This document shows, in pieces, positions 4,856-7,562 of a DNA stretch of 7,562 nucleotides. Position 1 is the first letter of the stretch. Each line of letters starts with the position of its first letter. This DNA comes from DATIGJ01 sp035644155 (GTDB taxonomy: Bacteria > Patescibacteriota > Microgenomatia > Levybacterales > UBA12049), in NCBI GenBank assembly GCA_035644155.1, contig DASQPC010000005.1, positions 1 through 7,562 on the forward strand. The letters are read 5' to 3'. The translations under genes were made by a program, and so were the position numbers. The notes under the pieces are model-generated. The model ran no database searches. It was given only the letters and a program-made list of their open reading frames with translations, and was not told the DNA's origin.

Positions 4856-6319
4856 ATGGATACACTATTCAATCAATTTCTACAAAAGACCGGCGAATAC
4901 GGCATCGTACTCCAAGTGAGTCATCCTATTGTGTTTATTGAAGGCTTACCAACGGTTAAAACGCATGAAGTTATCCTGTTTGAAAATGGAGAAAAGGCCG
5001 AAGTTTTTGCTATTAATCGCGGTAAAATTGAAGCCCGAACTTTTTCTCACGAACCAATAACCGTTGGCACAAAAGTTACCCGCACCGATCAACTCTTATC
5101 TGTTCCAGTCGGTCGCGAGCTGTTGGGTCAGGCTATAAATCCTCTAGGTGAACCACTTGATCCAACTGTACCATACACCAGACCTAAAGAAATTCGAGAT
5201 CTAGATGCCAAACCAGTTGGCATTGCAGGAAGACAAAAAATCACGACCCATTTGGTAACTGGTATTGCCCTACTTGATCTGCTTATTCCCTTAGGACGAG
5301 GACAACGGGAATTGATTATTGGTGATCGAAAAACAGGAAAAACATCTCTTTTGATGACAACAATAAAAAAACAGGTGCATGAAGGCGTTATCGCAATTTA
5401 TGCAGCAATTGCCAAAAAGAAAAGTGATATTAAAAAAATTCAAGAATTTCTTGCGCAAGAAAAAATTTTGGATAAAGTGATTATCGTTGCTACTTCCTCA
5501 TACGACTCGCCAAGTCTGATTTATCAAACGCCTTATGCAGGTATGGCCATTGCTGAATACTTTAGAGATCAAGGGATTCATACCCTTCTTATTCTCGACG
5601 ATCTTTCAACCCACGCAAAATTCTATCGGGAGCTTTCTCTTCTTGCAAGACGATTTCCTGGTCGTGATTCATATCCTGGCGATATTTTCTACACCCATTC
5701 CAAGCTGTTAGAACGAGCGGGCAATTTTAAGCATCCAACAGCAACTGAAGTCTCCATCACTTGTCTTCCAATTATTGAAATTGTCGAAGGAGATTTTACA
5801 GGATACGTCTCAACCAATGTCATGGGTATTACCGATGGTCACATTTATCTTGATAGTAATATTTATTATCAAGGCATGCGGCCAGCTGTGAATATTCCCC
5901 TCTCTGTGACCCGTGTCGGACGGCAAACATTGGATAAACTTACGAGAGATGTCAACAAAAATTTAACTGCTTTTTTGTCACAATATAATAAGCTGCAAAA
6001 TCTCTCTCACTTTGGACAAGAACTCACAGAGGACGTCAAAAAAAATCTTCGCTTGGGAGATTTGATTTATAAATTTTTTAACCAACCGTACCAGTTGACT
6101 ATTCCTCTCACCGTCCAACTGATTATTCTTTCTATGATTTTGCAAAATTTGATTGATACCAAAGAAACGCTGGATAAAATTAAAAAAGGCCTTCTTGCTG
6201 CGTATTCTCGTGAGGACTGGCAAAAATTTCTTTTTGATCTTGCTACTGTTAATGATCTGAAAACGTTTAACGAAAATGTGTTAAAGTATAAAGAACATCT
6301 CCTAACACTTGGGAAATAA
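4856..6319 (+). CDS. F1 subunit alpha-like nucleotide-binding protein
   Basis: The 487-residue protein aligns over its whole length with ATP synthase alpha (about 500-513). In order: beta-barrel domain (about 15-90), Walker A GDRKTGKT (156-163), Walker B LLILDDLS with Asp248-Asp249, the GRDSYPGDIFYTHSKLLERAG block (269-289), VSTNVMGITDGHIYLDSN (318-335), RPAVN, and SVTRVG with the arginine finger Arg353. A helical C-terminal domain completes it. At the place of the catalytic Glu of beta, where alpha has Gln, there is Lys187 (AIAKKKS), so this is a non-catalytic subunit. The N-terminal segment of about 20 residues that binds delta in E. coli alpha is absent. The intact arginine finger implies a partner with a catalytic site, that is a beta subunit, which this window does not encode. 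GGAAGA at 4841-4846 is a modest ribosome site, 9 nt before ATG. The divergence from standard alpha suggests a specialised paralogue. Confidence 0.9.
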   Translation: MDTLFNQFLQKTGEYGIVLQVSHPIVFIEGLPTVKTHEVILFENGEKAEVFAINRGKIEARTFSHEPITVGTKVTRTDQLLSVPVGRELLGQAINPLGEPLDPTVPYTRPKEIRDLDAKPVGIAGRQKITTHLVTGIALLDLLIPLGRGQRELIIGDRKTGKTSLLMTTIKKQVHEGVIAIYAAIAKKKSDIKKIQEFLAQEKILDKVIIVATSSYDSPSLIYQTPYAGMAIAEYFRDQGIHTLLILDDLSTHAKFYRELSLLARRFPGRDSYPGDIFYTHSKLLERAGNFKHPTATEVSITCLPIIEIVEGDFTGYVSTNVMGITDGHIYLDSNIYYQGMRPAVNIPLSVTRVGRQTLDKLTRDVNKNLTAFLSQYNKLQNLSHFGQELTEDVKKNLRLGDLIYKFFNQPYQLTIPLTVQLIILSMILQNLIDTKETLDKIKKGLLAAYSREDWQKFLFDLATVNDLKTFNENVLKYKEHLLTLGK

Positions 6320-6338
6320 CATAAAAAAATAAAAATCT

Positions 6339-7229
6339 ATGGCGCAGAGGAAAATTGTTTTAGAAGAGATAGAAGCACTTAATAGTCTTAAAGATTTGGC
6401 AGAAAGTTATGAAGAAATTGCCGTTATCCGTATGCAGAATATTAAAGATTCTGTTTTGAAAACTCGTAATTTTCTCACCAAAATCTCTGATGTCTATGTC
6501 GATCTCAAATCATCCTATGGACGAGAAGTAAAAGATTTATTGGCAAGACGAAAAAAAGGAGATAAAACAATTCTGCCAAGTTTACAGAAAAATGGCAAGA
6601 CACTGATGGTCTACTTATCTTCAAACGGCAGACTCTATGGATCTGTTACTCAAAAAACTTTTAAGCTTTTTATCCAAGACCTAAGAAAACCAAATCCCGG
6701 CGAGAATGAAATTTTGGTTATCGGAAGCGCCGGACGAGAAATGTATGAAAATTCAGGCGTTGGCAAACCATTTGAATATTTTGAGATCCCAGATACCAGA
6801 ATTGAGGTAATGCATATCAAAGGTCTTATGAAAAAGTTTTTGCAATACGAACAAGTCCATGTGTATTATGGTAAATTTGGCAATGTTGTCAGGCAAAGTG
6901 CAATTGAGACAAGTATTACTGGTGAAGATATTTTTGAGACAGAGACAGTTGCACAGGTACCACGTGAAGACAGATTTATTTTTGAACCAACTTTGGAAAA
7001 AATTTTTCATTTCTTTGAAACCCAAATTATGGCAAATCTTTTTAGCCAAACACTTCTTGAAAACCAACTGGCACGACATGCATCTCGAGTAAATGCGATG
7101 GAAGAAGCATTAATTAATATTGAGAATGAATCAAAAAAACTCAATCAACAAACAACCCGCATCAAACATTTGCTGCAAAACAAAAAACAACTCGAGACAA
7201 TTTCAGGTGTCTTATTGTGGGATAGCTAA
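6339..7229 (+). CDS. F1 subunit gamma-like central shaft protein
   Basis: The 296-residue protein has the gamma layout. An N-terminal helix (about 2-60, with LAESYEEIAVIRMQNIKDS) is like the gamma TKAMEMVAASKM region. A central alpha/beta domain starts at TLMVYLSSNGRLYGSVTQ (88-105). A long C-terminal helix follows, with FEPTLEKIFHFF, LLENQLARHASRVNAMEEAL (239-258) and a final LETISGV matching the gamma LTEIVSGA end. Gamma is the rotating shaft in the alpha/beta hexamer and stands on the c ring. The central motif GLCGGLN of standard gamma is changed to GRLYGSVTQ. Length is close to the usual 285-295 residues, so the full shaft is present. It starts 19 nt after alpha with an A-rich leader and no Shine-Dalgarno. 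Normally beta and epsilon would follow; here they do not. Confidence 0.85.
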   Translation: MAQRKIVLEEIEALNSLKDLAESYEEIAVIRMQNIKDSVLKTRNFLTKISDVYVDLKSSYGREVKDLLARRKKGDKTILPSLQKNGKTLMVYLSSNGRLYGSVTQKTFKLFIQDLRKPNPGENEILVIGSAGREMYENSGVGKPFEYFEIPDTRIEVMHIKGLMKKFLQYEQVHVYYGKFGNVVRQSAIETSITGEDIFETETVAQVPREDRFIFEPTLEKIFHFFETQIMANLFSQTLLENQLARHASRVNAMEEALINIENESKKLNQQTTRIKHLLQNKKQLETISGVLLWDS

Positions 7230-7237
7230 CCAATCCT

Positions 7238-7263
7238 CTGACAAAATTCATCTATGATATAAT
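7238..7263 (+). promoter_or_regulatory. promoter of the gene after gamma
   Basis: TGATATAAT (7255-7263) is a perfect extended -10, with CTGACA (7238-7243) upstream at a short 14-nt spacing. Transcription would start near 7270, giving a leader of about 13 nt that carries GAGAAAG and seven T before the ATG at 7283. It marks a new transcription unit after the ATPase-like cluster. AATCT/AGATT around the -10 could pair weakly before the T run. Confidence 0.5.
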
Positions 7264-7282
7264 CTCAGAGAAAGATTTTTTT

Positions 7283-7562
7283 ATGGGCAGCCTTGAAAAT
7301 CCGGAAAAAAGAATTACAAATCCTGAACAACCAAAACCATATAAACCTCTATCTCGTGGTGATTTTTTGGCTAAATTTGGCGAACTTCCTAAAACTCCAA
7401 TCGAGACAAATGAGAAAAGTGCAAAAATATTTAGTGAATTAACACAGGCATACTTACATACCGCAGTATCAGGAGACGAACAGAGACATAGACTACTGAC
7501 GACCTCAGTTATAATAGATAACTTGAAAACAGCCGTCTTGAAAAGAAAACCTGACAAACTTG
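7283..7562 (+). CDS. hypothetical protein, 3' end beyond the window
   Basis: The frame is open from ATG 7283 to the window end, giving 93 residues. The N-terminus is charged and proline-rich (NPEKRITNPEQPKPYKPLSRGDF). A more regular, probably helical part follows from about residue 45 (KSAKIFSELTQAYLHTA) and ends with a basic stretch. There is no signal peptide, membrane helix or nucleotide-binding motif so far. It is not recognisable as the start of subunit beta or epsilon, which begin with a beta barrel. It has its own promoter, so a link with the ATPase-like cluster is positional only. No function can be given. Confidence 0.6.
   Translation, partial: MGSLENPEKRITNPEQPKPYKPLSRGDFLAKFGELPKTPIETNEKSAKIFSELTQAYLHTAVSGDEQRHRLLTTSVIIDNLKTAVLKRKPDKL

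Noticed and set aside
4856..6319. Alpha-like gene as FliI/type III secretion ATPase, beta subunit or A/V-type subunit
   Set aside because: GDRKTGKT, RPAVN, SVTRVG and the missing catalytic Glu fit F1 alpha, and b, delta and gamma neighbours agree.
7261..7282. AATCT/AGATT stem with T run as terminator of the ATPase-like cluster
   Set aside because: The 5-bp AT-rich stem is too weak, overlaps a good promoter and sits directly before a start codon.

Overview
The window looks like a chromosome segment of a Candidate Phyla Radiation (Patescibacteria) bacterium, most likely Microgenomates-like. This is inferred from the low-to-moderate GC, the small tightly packed genes, a tail-fibre/adhesin-like surface protein of a type common in these genomes, Thr/Pro-rich secreted proteins and strongly diverged core-type proteins. 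No RNA gene or marker gene fixes the taxon. The standard genetic code fits: one gene ends sensibly at TGA.

Left part (1-2717): the C-terminal end of a large Thr/Ser/Ala-rich surface fibre protein, then a secreted Rpf/lytic-transglycosylase-like cell-wall enzyme on a Thr-Pro stalk. Three small minus-strand genes follow: a YvlD/phage-holin-IV-like membrane protein, a VOC (glyoxalase-like) protein and a UBP-type zinc finger protein.

Central and right part (2805-7229): a plus-strand cluster that reads c - b - delta - alpha - gamma, the order of an F-type ATP synthase operon. Subunits a, beta and epsilon are absent from the window. The c-like gene is very unusual. It encodes a secretion signal, then a beta-rich ectodomain resembling a module of CPR surface fibres, then a c-subunit-type hairpin with a recognisable KGVEALGRNP loop. 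The second helix has no Asp or Glu, so the ion-binding carboxylate is missing. The b-like protein is long, the delta-like protein has a short N-terminal domain and an added tail, and the alpha-like protein lacks the N-terminal segment that normally holds delta. Alpha keeps its P-loop, Walker B and arginine finger but has no catalytic glutamate. The inferred product is an F1-related complex on a ring that probably cannot move ions and that would carry a crown of surface domains outside the cell. The catalytic beta subunit would have to come from elsewhere. This is the candidate undescribed system.

A further gene of unknown function (7283 to the window end) has its own promoter and sits where beta would normally follow gamma.

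Gene expression also shows a pattern. At five genes that start a transcription unit, a -10-like hexamer ends exactly 6 nt before the start codon (8 nt at a sixth), which predicts leaderless mRNAs. The genes inside the cluster (delta, and less strongly alpha) instead have Shine-Dalgarno sites.
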